A DNA stretch of 64,000 nt from Smithella sp. GTDB taxonomy: Bacteria > Desulfobacterota > Syntrophia > Syntrophales > Smithellaceae. Shown here one piece after another: positions 55,543 to 64,000 of the stretch. A program made the translations under genes and the position numbers. The notes under the pieces were generated by a model. That model was not told the origin of the DNA and searched no databases. It saw only the letters and a program-made list of their open reading frames with translations. Location of the stretch: NCBI GenBank assembly GCA_018056685.1, contig JAGPFC010000009.1, positions 48,936-112,935 of the forward strand, written 5' to 3'. Within the stretch, counting starts at the first letter, position 1; every line of letters begins with the position of its first letter.

Positions 55543-55885
55543 TTTTTACCTCTGCTTATCTTTTGCACTTTCTATAAAAACCACCGGTGGGTTATCCGGT
55601 TGTGCGGTTCTTAACGGCAGCTTACACTGTAAGTGCATACAGCTTTTATTCAGTTATGTTTTGAATATTTTCCCTGAAGGAAGGACGGAATTTTTATTCC
55701 CTGATATCCAAAACGCGGGTGTTACTAATCATAACATGATGAGCTTGTCAAGCATTTTCTGACCAACAGTCTAATATTTTATAATTACCAGTAATTACAA
55801 TATCATAGAGAACAAAAACGTTTCGTTTCATTAAAATAATTGACCTGTTATCCAATAGGCTGAAAATGAAGAATCAATGAGTTGT
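55543..55885 (-). promoter_or_regulatory. 343-base upstream region of the ATP synthase operon
   Basis: No gene. On the minus strand TTGACA occurs at 55746-55751; the best -10 at a usable distance (TTAGTA, 17 bases) is poor. This is the likely site of the operon promoter and of termination of bactofilin, but no hairpin terminator was found. Confidence 0.3.
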
Positions 55886-56263
55886 TCAGTCAGATTTTGG
55901 CACCCCGGTTTCATTCTCTTGACTTTTGGACATATGGGAAACGCCATCAAAAATGGCACCTTCCTCCATAACAAAAACCGGTGTGCGCACATCTCCTGAA
56001 AACTTTCCAGTCGAGTGGATGTTTAACTTTTCTTTTACATCAATTTTCCCCTGAACATCGCCGCTGATGTATACACTTCTTGTAGCGATATCGGCCTTCA
56101 CAAATGCGCCCTGACCGACAACCAGTGAGCCCTGACCGAAAATTTCTCCCTGAAATTTTCCATCAATGCGAACAGCGCCGTTGAAAATCAGTTTGCCTTC
56201 AAACTCGGCACCCTGTCCTAAAAAAGCCTTAATGTCTTCAACCTCTTTCTTTTTATCCCACAC
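55886..56263 (-). CDS. bacA: Bactofilin
   Basis: 125 residues. Central beta-helix (DUF583) with repeated turns: AFLGQGAEFEGKLIFNGAVRIDGKFQGEIFG, GSLVVGQGAFVKADIATRSVYISGDVQGKI and GKFSGDVRTPVFVMEEGAIFDG, flanked by short disordered tails. Bactofilins self-assemble without nucleotide and organise cell shape or wall enzymes. Follows rodA on the same strand by 65 bases. Confidence 0.93.
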   Translation of the reverse strand: MWDKKKEVEDIKAFLGQGAEFEGKLIFNGAVRIDGKFQGEIFGQGSLVVGQGAFVKADIATRSVYISGDVQGKIDVKEKLNIHSTGKFSGDVRTPVFVMEEGAIFDGVSHMSKSQENETGVPKSD

Positions 56264-56328
56264 AGCATCCCCCTTTTAAACAATAATGAACGTTTATAAA
56301 AAACTATCCCTATATGAAACTATCTTTT

Positions 56329-57444
56329 CTATTTCTGCAAAATCAATCTTCGCGCGCTGACATTCATCAAGAGACCTATAGCCGTCATCAGCGTCAGCAT
56401 AGCCGATCCGCCATAGCTGAAAAAAGGAAGCGGAATGCCGACCACCGGTAAGATTCCCAACACCATCCCTATGTTGATAAAGAATTCCCAGGCAATAAAT
56501 GCCGTCACGCCAAACGCGATGATTGTGCCTAATAAATCCTTCGCTTGCAAGGCAATTCTCAGTCCCCATAAAATAATCACCATGAACACACCTATCAAAA
56601 ATATTGAACCGATGAAACCCCATTCTTCGGCAAAAACTGAAAAAACAAAATCTGTCTGCTGTTCCGGCAAAAATTTCAATTGCGTCTGCGAACCGCTTAG
56701 AAATCCCTTGCCCAGAAATTCTCCGGAACCGATAGCAATTTTTGATTGAATAATGTGGTAGCCCGAACCCAGAGGATCCCTTTCCGGATTAAGAAAAGTA
56801 ATCAGTCTCTCTTTTTGATAATCCTTCAAAAAAAACCAGCCGGCGGGCGCCAGGATCAAACCACTGATGAAAATAAAGATTAAAGATTTTTTGTCGATTC
56901 CCATAAAAAAAACGATAGAGACAAAAATCACAATTAACATCAAGGCTGTTCCCAAATCAGGCTGTTTTAAAATCAGCAGAAAAGGAATCATCACCATTAA
57001 AAAAGGGATGAATAATTCCTTTAAGGTGTAAGGTTCGGTGGATTTGTGATTGTCAAAGTAGCGGGCCAGTGTAATGATGATCACGACCTTCATCAATTCA
57101 GAAGGCTGAACAGCAAAGAAACCGGCACCCAGCCATCGTTGCGCACCGTGGGACGAAGAGCCGACCAACAAAACCAGAACCAGAAGGACGATCGTGAAAC
57201 CGTAAACAAAATAAGCGTATTGAATAATGACGCGGTAATCCAGAAAAAAAACAAACATCATAAAAATTAATCCCAGGACAACCCATTGCAACTGTTTCAG
57301 GTAAAACGGCGTCTGTCCTCCCGTCGCACTGAAACCGGTGGAATATATATTGAGGATCCCCATGACACAGACACATAGAACGAAACCCAGAAGGATCCAG
57401 TCAAAATGGCTGAAAATACGTCGATCAAATTTAAAAAAAATCAT
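56329..57444 (-). CDS. rodA: Rod-shape-determining peptidoglycan glycosyltransferase RodA
   Basis: 371 residues with about ten membrane helices. SEDS-family marks: GAQRWLGAGFFAVQPSELMKV, KQPDLGTALMLI, AVAEEWGF-like FAEEWGFIGSIFL and GIPLPFFSYGGSAMLTLM near the C-terminus. Polymerises glycan strands with PBP2. 54 bases after the PBP2 gene. Confidence 0.96.
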   Translation of the reverse strand: MIFFKFDRRIFSHFDWILLGFVLCVCVMGILNIYSTGFSATGGQTPFYLKQLQWVVLGLIFMMFVFFLDYRVIIQYAYFVYGFTIVLLVLVLLVGSSSHGAQRWLGAGFFAVQPSELMKVVIIITLARYFDNHKSTEPYTLKELFIPFLMVMIPFLLILKQPDLGTALMLIVIFVSIVFFMGIDKKSLIFIFISGLILAPAGWFFLKDYQKERLITFLNPERDPLGSGYHIIQSKIAIGSGEFLGKGFLSGSQTQLKFLPEQQTDFVFSVFAEEWGFIGSIFLIGVFMVIILWGLRIALQAKDLLGTIIAFGVTAFIAWEFFINIGMVLGILPVVGIPLPFFSYGGSAMLTLMTAIGLLMNVSARRLILQK

Positions 57445-57498
57445 ATGAAACCCATTTTACAATAAATAAAGATTGCCCCCGAATACGTTGGATATTGA

Positions 57499-59355
57499 TC
57501 AATGGTTCTGAACCATCTTTGCCGATATTTTATTTTTATTTTTTTTCTTTCCCTCAAAATACGCCGACAATATTTTGCGGGCTACCGGCGCGGCAACCGC
57601 TCCTCCACCGCCCGCATTTTCCAGAATCACCGCGACAGCAATCTCGGGATTTTTTGAAGGCGCATAACAGGCAAACAGAGCGTGATCTTTTTGAAAAGTA
57701 CCGAGTATTTTTCGACGGCGTGCCTTTTCGTTCTGCGGCAACCCCAGCACCTGCGACGTTCCCGTCTTACCGCAAACTTCAACACCTGATAATTTCGCGT
57801 TCGCGCCTGTTCCTCCCGGATCATTGACGACACCTCTTAGGGCATTATTTAAAGTTTCGATCGTTTCAATGCTCAAATTGAGCTCGCCCTTTTTAATCGG
57901 TGAAAATTCTTTATATATCTTTCCATCGTTCATTTGTATCTGCTTGACCAGATAGGGACGCCACAGAGTACCCCCGTTGGCAAAAGCACCGAAGGCGTTG
58001 GCCAGTTGCAGCGTTGTAACGAGGTTATATCCCTGACCGATGGAGATGGATATCGTTTCGCCCACTTGCCACGCCTCTTTTTTTCTTTTTAGCTTCCATT
58101 CTTTGGTGGGCACCAGCCCTTTTTTCTCATTAGGTAAGTCGATTTCAGCAAGCTCGCCCAAACCAAAACGTTTTGCATACTCAGCAATCTTGTCCACTCC
58201 CAGCATTTTACCAATCGTATAAAAATAGACATCACATGATCCGACCATCGCTTGATGCAAGTTGACGGAACCGTGTCCCCCTTTTCTCCAGCAGCGATAG
58301 GTTCTATTTCCGAGCGTAAAAGTGCCGTTACAGAAGACCCTGGTATCGGGAGTGATGATGCCTTCTTCCAGAGCGGCCGCCGCCACAATCAATTTGTAGG
58401 TGGAACCGGGCGGATACTGACCGGAAACAGCTTTGTTGGATAAAGGAGCAAACGGATTATTCTGCAACTGACTCCACTGCTCGCCGGAAATGCCTTCATA
58501 AAATAAATTCGGGTCGAAAGAGGGGGAACTGACCATGGCCAGTATTTCGCCGTTACGCGGATCCAACGCCACAACAGAACCGGCTTTCCCCTGAACGGCC
58601 TCCCAGGCCGCTTTCTGCAAGTCGGTGTCAATGGTCAATATCATATTGTAGCCGGCAACGGGATCAATCCTGCCCAGATTTTTTATTTCTTTGCCGTAGG
58701 CATTCACTTCCACCAATTCCGCGCCGCGTTGACCCCGAATATAGGCATCAAAGAATCTTTCAAGCCCGTGTTTTCCGGAAACATCTCCATAGGCATATTG
58801 ACCGCCACTTTTCTCTATTTCTGTTTTGCTGATTTCACCGGTGTACCCGATGACCGGCGCCAGCATATCCCCATCCAGGTACAAACGAATGGGAGAAACA
58901 TCGATGTAAATCCCCGGCAGATTCAGGGCATTGGCTTCCACCAGGGCAATTTTGTCCATACTCACGTTCTTATCCAACTTGACAGGCAGGTATGGTCTCG
59001 CGTTTTTCAAAAACGCCCGGTCATACGGGAAATCCAACGATTTGCTCTGATACAGCTGTCTTAATCTTTCCACGGACCATTCGTTGGCGTTATTTCTGTT
59101 GGGAATGTAAATGACGTCAAAAGAAGGTTTGTTATCCACAAGGACAAAACCGTTGCGGTCCATAATCAGGCCTCGCAAAGGTTTGATTTGTCGAAAACGA
59201 ACAGAATTGTTTTCAGATTTTTTCTTAAAATCGTCGCCTTTGATGATTTGCAGATAGGCCAGTCTAACCACGAGAATGCTGATTGCCACCAGGAACAGCA
59301 CAACAACTATTCTTATTTTTTTCTTGAAGTCTATCGGTTCCTGTCCGTTGAGCAT
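57499..59355 (-). CDS. mrdA: Penicillin-binding protein 2 (elongasome transpeptidase)
   Basis: 618 residues from ATG 59355, one base after the mreD stop with SD AAAGG inside mreD; the frame opens seven codons earlier. N-terminal anchor (IRIVVVLFLVAISILVVRLAYL), dimerisation/pedestal domain, and transpeptidase with PGSTYKLI (SxxK), GSCDVYFYT (SxD) and CGKTGTSQ (KTG). Cross-links peptidoglycan during lateral growth. Confidence 0.96.
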   Translation of the reverse strand: MLNGQEPIDFKKKIRIVVVLFLVAISILVVRLAYLQIIKGDDFKKKSENNSVRFRQIKPLRGLIMDRNGFVLVDNKPSFDVIYIPNRNNANEWSVERLRQLYQSKSLDFPYDRAFLKNARPYLPVKLDKNVSMDKIALVEANALNLPGIYIDVSPIRLYLDGDMLAPVIGYTGEISKTEIEKSGGQYAYGDVSGKHGLERFFDAYIRGQRGAELVEVNAYGKEIKNLGRIDPVAGYNMILTIDTDLQKAAWEAVQGKAGSVVALDPRNGEILAMVSSPSFDPNLFYEGISGEQWSQLQNNPFAPLSNKAVSGQYPPGSTYKLIVAAAALEEGIITPDTRVFCNGTFTLGNRTYRCWRKGGHGSVNLHQAMVGSCDVYFYTIGKMLGVDKIAEYAKRFGLGELAEIDLPNEKKGLVPTKEWKLKRKKEAWQVGETISISIGQGYNLVTTLQLANAFGAFANGGTLWRPYLVKQIQMNDGKIYKEFSPIKKGELNLSIETIETLNNALRGVVNDPGGTGANAKLSGVEVCGKTGTSQVLGLPQNEKARRRKILGTFQKDHALFACYAPSKNPEIAVAVILENAGGGGAVAAPVARKILSAYFEGKKKNKNKISAKMVQNH

Positions 59356-59356
59356 G

Positions 59357-59851
59357 TTATACCTTTTCTTCGTCAAGCAAAAGTCCCGTTCGATCCATCA
59401 CATAAAAAAACAGGGGCGCAAGGAGTCCGATAATCAGCGCTTTCACAAAAGTAACGAAGTAAAAACTGATGAAGACGTTTACATCGAAAGCCAGATAATA
59501 AAATAAAATGATCATCATTTCTTTCAGCAAAGCGCAAACAAAACTAAAAAAAATAATAATATGTATTTTTTCCGTGTCCAACCAGTCGGAAATATAAAAT
59601 GAACACCAGAAAACAACAAGATAAATCAAGGCGAATATACCGGGCACCGAGCCACTGAGACAGTCAAAAACAAGTCCGAAGACAAGAGCCAGAAAGGTTC
59701 CTCTGATGAAATCCAGACGGAAACCGGCGTAAATGACAACCAACAGAGATAATTCAAAAACGAAACGATTGGAAAAAACAACATCTGTAATCATGGATTG
59801 CAGTACGATGAATAAAACGGATAAGACTGGCAAGGAAAGATAATACAGCAT
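59357..59851 (-). CDS. mreD: Rod-shape-determining protein MreD
   Basis: 164 residues, five to six membrane helices, with the MreD pattern FELSLLVVIYAGFRLDFIRGTFLALVFGLVFDCLSG (G-x-x-F-D block). Connects MreC to the elongasome. Two bases after mreC, directly adjoining mrdA. Confidence 0.9.
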   Translation of the reverse strand: MLYYLSLPVLSVLFIVLQSMITDVVFSNRFVFELSLLVVIYAGFRLDFIRGTFLALVFGLVFDCLSGSVPGIFALIYLVVFWCSFYISDWLDTEKIHIIIFFSFVCALLKEMMIILFYYLAFDVNVFISFYFVTFVKALIIGLLAPLFFYVMDRTGLLLDEEKV

Positions 59852-59853
59852 GG

Positions 59854-60678
59854 TTATTTCGGCGTATTTTCTTCAGATGACAAAACTAATACTTCCTCAA
59901 GTTTCGACAAATCCACAAAAGGAACGACCGTGATTTTTAAAAAAAGTCCTGCGTCCTTTCTGTCGACATTGCCGACCTGACCGATGAGCCATCCTTTGGG
60001 GAAAACACCTCCCATCCCGGAAGAGATAATCACATCGCCTTTTTGAACATCCTGGGTTTTGGAAACATATTTCAAGATCATGCCCTGTGAACCGGCACCG
60101 CTGATAATGCCCTGCGTTCGATTACGCTGGATCATGGCGTCAATATTACTGGTCTCGTCGATGCACAGCAGAACACGGGAAACGTGCCAGGACACGTCAA
60201 TCAGACGGCCGATTAATCCCGGATATGCAATCACCGGCATTCCGTTACGCAAACCATCAGATGAACCTTTATTGATCAAGACCGTTCTGGAAAGCGCCGC
60301 CTGTTCCCGGCCGATGATGCGGGCAGCCATAAAACGGCCTTGATTGTTATCGGCAATCGCCAGAAGTTTTCTTAATCGTTGAGCTTCGTGATAACTTTCC
60401 TGATAAGAAACAAGAGCAGCTTTAAGTTCATCATTTTTTTTTCTCAATTTCTTATTGTCTTCCTGAATGCCGACCAGCAAAACATAACGCAACCAGGCCT
60501 GCTTAACCCCTTGAATGGAACCGCTTAAAACTGCTTGAACCGGGTAGGCAGCTTCCAGAACCATTTTCCTCAGAAAGCTGTCATTCTTTGAAAATTTAAG
60601 ATTGTAAAAAATGATTATCAACACTGCGAAGAGTACAACAGAAATAAAAATGATTATTTTATATTTTCTAAAAAACAT
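59854..60678 (-). CDS. mreC: Rod-shape-determining protein MreC
   Basis: 274 residues. N-terminal transmembrane helix (IIIFISVVLFAVLIIIFYNL), coiled coil (about 75-110, EDNKKLRKKNDELKAALVSYQE), and a periplasmic beta-barrel with MVLINKGSSDGLRNGMPVIAYPGLIGRLIDV and GDVIISSGMGGVFPKG. Activates PBP2-RodA. A 180-base gap separates it from mreB. Confidence 0.95.
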   Translation of the reverse strand: MFFRKYKIIIFISVVLFAVLIIIFYNLKFSKNDSFLRKMVLEAAYPVQAVLSGSIQGVKQAWLRYVLLVGIQEDNKKLRKKNDELKAALVSYQESYHEAQRLRKLLAIADNNQGRFMAARIIGREQAALSRTVLINKGSSDGLRNGMPVIAYPGLIGRLIDVSWHVSRVLLCIDETSNIDAMIQRNRTQGIISGAGSQGMILKYVSKTQDVQKGDVIISSGMGGVFPKGWLIGQVGNVDRKDAGLFLKITVVPFVDLSKLEEVLVLSSEENTPK

Positions 60679-60860
60679 TTTACCTGTCAGAAAGATAAAG
60701 ATTGGAACGCCGCATACAGGATATTAAGATCGGCCGAACTTATATATCAAACGATATAAAAATAATAATAAGGCTCTTGCCGCGATTCGTGCTTATTGAC
60801 CGAAATCAGCCGGAAAAATAAAAAGGTTAGGCTGAACCGTCAACCGTTGAAATCGTGATT

Positions 60861-61898
<1,038 letters not shown>

Positions 61899-62083
61899 TC
61901 ATCCCCCCCGTATTTTCACAAGTTAATATAATAACTTTCGGATTTAACCTATTTTGCATACCGTATTTCATAAACCTAATCAACTCATTTTTAAATTATG
62001 TTTGCATTTTACAAATGACTGTAATAATAAGTCAAAAATTTATTGGTTATCAAATAATCTGTTTTCTTTTTGAGGGGATCTTT

Positions 62084-63679
62084 ATGCTGAAATTTTTTCG
62101 CAAGCACGCGCGCGGCTGGTTTATGATCGCGGTTATCGCTATCATTATTATCGTCTTTGTTCTTTATTTCGGTTCAAGCAGAGGCGGCCAACACACCAAT
62201 GCCATTGCAGTCATTGACAAAAAGGTCATCAGCGAAGCTGAATTTCGCAACGAACATGAAAAGCTTCTGGACATGGCCCGGTTAAACTTAAAAGAAAAAC
62301 TGACGCCGGACATGCTCAAAAAGATGGATTTGAAAACCAAAGCCTATGAAAATTTATTAAACAGGGAAATTATCCTCGCCAAAGCCAACGATTTGAAAAT
62401 CAAGGTTTCCGATGAAGAGTTGCGAAATTCCATCATGTCGATCCCCTCGCTGCAAACAGACGGAAAGTTTGACGAGCGTAAATATCAGCAGATCCTTCGC
62501 TACAACCGATTGTCGGCTCAGGATTTCGAAACCCTCCAGAGGGCCCAATTGACGGCAGCCAAAATTGAATCTTTTGTTCGTGAAGGAATCAAAGTTTCCG
62601 ACCATGAAGTTTACGATTTTTACGTTTTGCAAAATCGGAAAGTTAATCTTAATGTTCTGCAAATTGCGGGAAATGATCTCAAAAATAAAATTTCACCCGC
62701 CCAATCGGAACTGGAAGATTTCTTAAAGAAAAACGGCAATCTGTTCCGCGTCGCCGAACAGAAAAAAATCAAATACCTGTTTTGGGGCGCCGACTCATTT
62801 ACGACCAGTATCAGCGAGGAAGACATCAAGAACTATTACAGCAGCTACAAAGACAAATACAAAACAAAAGACGGCAAACCCATGCCGCTGGCTGATGTTC
62901 AGAACGACATCATCAAAGAGTTGAAGAGAACAAGGGGCATGCAGACCGCTTATCTGGAGGCGAAAAAAGCCAGGGACGAAATTTATCAGGAAGACCACAT
63001 GGAGGCCTACGGCAGGAAAAATAATCTGACCATTCACAGCTCCGATTTTTTCCCGCTCAACAAACCGCCGCAGGAACTTGCCTCCGTAAAGAATCTTAAC
63101 GATGCGCTTCCGGATCTGCAGAAAGGCGATCTGAGTAAAATTATCTCCTCAGACGCCGGTTACTATCTGCTGCAGGTTACAGACACGAAAGCCTCCTATG
63201 TGCCAAAGCTCAGCGAAATAGAAGAAGGCGTCCGACGCAGCTTTATCGAAAATGAAACAAAAATTCTTGCCGAAAAAGAGGCGAAGTCGATTTTAGAACG
63301 TTTGAGAGCTGGAGAAAATTTTGAAAAAATCGCTTCTGAAAAAGGACTTAAAGTTCACGAAACAGGTCTTTTCCAGCCGGGCGGCACTATCCCCGGAATA
63401 GGACAAGATGAAAGCGCCAATGAAGTTCTCATGCAACTCTCTGCGAGTCAGCCTTACGCAGAAAAGCCGCTCTTCATCAACAATGCCTATTACATACTTA
63501 AGCTCAAAGAGACATCCGCACCGGATACAAAAGCCTTTGAGGCTCAGAAAGAAATGTACAAAAAAATGTTTACTTCGTTCAAACAGGAAGAAGCCATGAA
63601 GACATGGCTCGAAGGCAACAAGGCTGCCATGATTAAGGAAAAAAGAGTCCGCATCAAAAAGAAAGTGGAAGATTTATAA
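62084..63679 (+). CDS. PpiD-like membrane-anchored peptidyl-prolyl isomerase / SurA-N chaperone
   Basis: 531 residues from ATG 62084 with SD GAGGGGAT; upstream codons to 61829 run into mreB and are not used. One N-terminal transmembrane helix (WFMIAVIAIIIIVFVLYF, about 11-28), then a periplasmic SurA_N-type domain (about 38-200, NAIAVIDKKVISEAEFRNEHE and LLNREIILAKANDLKIKVSDEELR) and a C-terminal half resembling PpiD. A clear catalytic parvulin domain is not obvious, so it may be mainly a chaperone. Acts on proteins emerging from Sec translocon. Confidence 0.85.
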   Translation: MLKFFRKHARGWFMIAVIAIIIIVFVLYFGSSRGGQHTNAIAVIDKKVISEAEFRNEHEKLLDMARLNLKEKLTPDMLKKMDLKTKAYENLLNREIILAKANDLKIKVSDEELRNSIMSIPSLQTDGKFDERKYQQILRYNRLSAQDFETLQRAQLTAAKIESFVREGIKVSDHEVYDFYVLQNRKVNLNVLQIAGNDLKNKISPAQSELEDFLKKNGNLFRVAEQKKIKYLFWGADSFTTSISEEDIKNYYSSYKDKYKTKDGKPMPLADVQNDIIKELKRTRGMQTAYLEAKKARDEIYQEDHMEAYGRKNNLTIHSSDFFPLNKPPQELASVKNLNDALPDLQKGDLSKIISSDAGYYLLQVTDTKASYVPKLSEIEEGVRRSFIENETKILAEKEAKSILERLRAGENFEKIASEKGLKVHETGLFQPGGTIPGIGQDESANEVLMQLSASQPYAEKPLFINNAYYILKLKETSAPDTKAFEAQKEMYKKMFTSFKQEEAMKTWLEGNKAAMIKEKRVRIKKKVEDL

Positions 63680-63689
63680 TGGAATCATG

Positions 63690-63728
63690 AAGGGGTGAAG
63701 GTTTGAGCAAACCTTCACCCCTTAAATT
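63690..63728 (+). terminator. Rho-independent terminator
   Basis: AAGGGGTGAAGGTTT (63690-63704) pairs perfectly with AAACCTTCACCCCTT (63709-63723), 4-nt loop, followed by AAATTTT. It ends the PpiD-like gene and abuts the tRNA-Ala gene. Confidence 0.8.
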
Positions 63729-63729
63729 T

Positions 63730-63805
<76 letters not shown>

Positions 63806-63875
63806 AAAAATGCCTTAACGCAAAAGAGGGGCGTTCCTTAACACAGGCTATAACTGATTGTCAACAGATTTTAGC

Positions 63876-63903
63876 TTGACATTTCGGCCCCCATCTATAT
63901 AAT
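63876..63903 (+). promoter_or_regulatory. Promoter of tRNA-Leu
   Basis: TTGACA (63876-63881), 16 bases, perfect TATAAT (63898-63903); the GC-rich bases just after the -10 are typical of stringently controlled tRNA promoters. The tRNA starts ten bases after the -10. Confidence 0.85.
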
Positions 63904-63912
63904 CCCGCGCGT

Positions 63913-63999
63913 GCCGGAGTGGTGAAACTGGTAGACGCAGGGGACTCAAAATCCCCCGCTCGCAAGGGCATCTCGGTTCGATTCCGAGCTCCGGCACCA
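63913..63999 (+). tRNA. tRNA-Leu (CAA)
   Basis: Class II tRNA of 87 nt with acceptor GCCGGAG/CTCCGGC, anticodon loop CTCAAAA (CAA) on a GGGGA/TCCCC stem, long variable arm (CGCTCGCAAGGGCAT), T-loop TTCGATT and encoded CCA. Complete; it ends one base before the window edge. Confidence 0.95.
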
Positions 64000-64000
64000 T

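Overview
The window reads as a chromosomal segment of a deltaproteobacterium, most likely an anaerobic, syntroph-like member (Syntrophus/Smithella type). This is inference from gene content and layout: F-type ATP synthase with both b and b' subunits, an mreBCD-PBP2-RodA-bactofilin block, AMP-forming acyl-CoA ligase plus thiolase, a TIGR02265/DUF2378-like protein, and moderate GC. No marker gene (16S rRNA) is present to settle it. There is no phage, IS transposase or CRISPR array; this is mostly housekeeping chromosome with two small accessory patches.

Layout. (1) 1-1.2 kb: end of a Cache-type sensor, a two-helix membrane peptide and AtpZ. (2) 1.2-6.6 kb: RNase P RNA (minus), divergent from rpmH-rnpA-yidD-yidC-jag-mnmE. 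(3) 6.6-18.7 kb, all minus: a PilZ protein and a compact 12-gene operon, aroF-aroB-pheA-aroDE(fusion)-aroA-aroK-aroC-tyrA-cobB(Sir2)-NRDE-NUDIX-HDAC-like. It encodes the whole shikimate pathway plus the Phe and Tyr branches. The operon is preceded by a 31-codon leader peptide with 8 aromatic residues in 10 codons, a terminator, and an alternative 16-nt pairing: a complete attenuator that I regard as the best find here. (4) 18.7-30.5 kb: secreted DUF4907-like protein, thiolase and acyl-CoA ligase, HEAT-repeat protein, TPP-riboswitch-controlled thiM-thiE, cytochrome bd oxidase, a secreted protein and an MTA/SAH-deaminase-like amidohydrolase. (5) 30.6-36.2 kb: a stress/accessory patch with a chalcone-isomerase-like protein, an SRAP protease-like DNA repair protein divergent from a LexA-like repressor whose promoter contains a perfect dyad, VapBC, DUF3024 and DNA polymerase IV. 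(6) 36.4-49.5 kb: VIT/VWA protein, an rRNA methyltransferase with an in-frame palindromic insert, alpha/beta hydrolase, a YfhO-type membrane protein that seems to start at AUU, tRNA-Arg, a lysine-rich protein, RlmD, rhomboid protease and an M16C metalloprotease. (7) 49.6-55.5 kb: ATP synthase operon atpF'-F-H-A-G-D-C (no a or c subunit). (8) 55.9-61.9 kb: bactofilin and the rod-shape elongasome. (9) 62-64 kb: PpiD-like periplasmic folding factor, tRNA-Ala and tRNA-Leu.

How the parts work together: the aro operon couples supply of aromatic amino acids to translation of its own leader, and carries at its distal end two unrelated deacylases (NAD-dependent and zinc-dependent), which in an acyl-CoA-rich organism could undo protein acylation. 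Many start sites were corrected from the longest open frame using Shine-Dalgarno (SD) position; several use TTG or GTG and one probably ATT. Gene calls rest on motifs and remembered family features, not on database searches.
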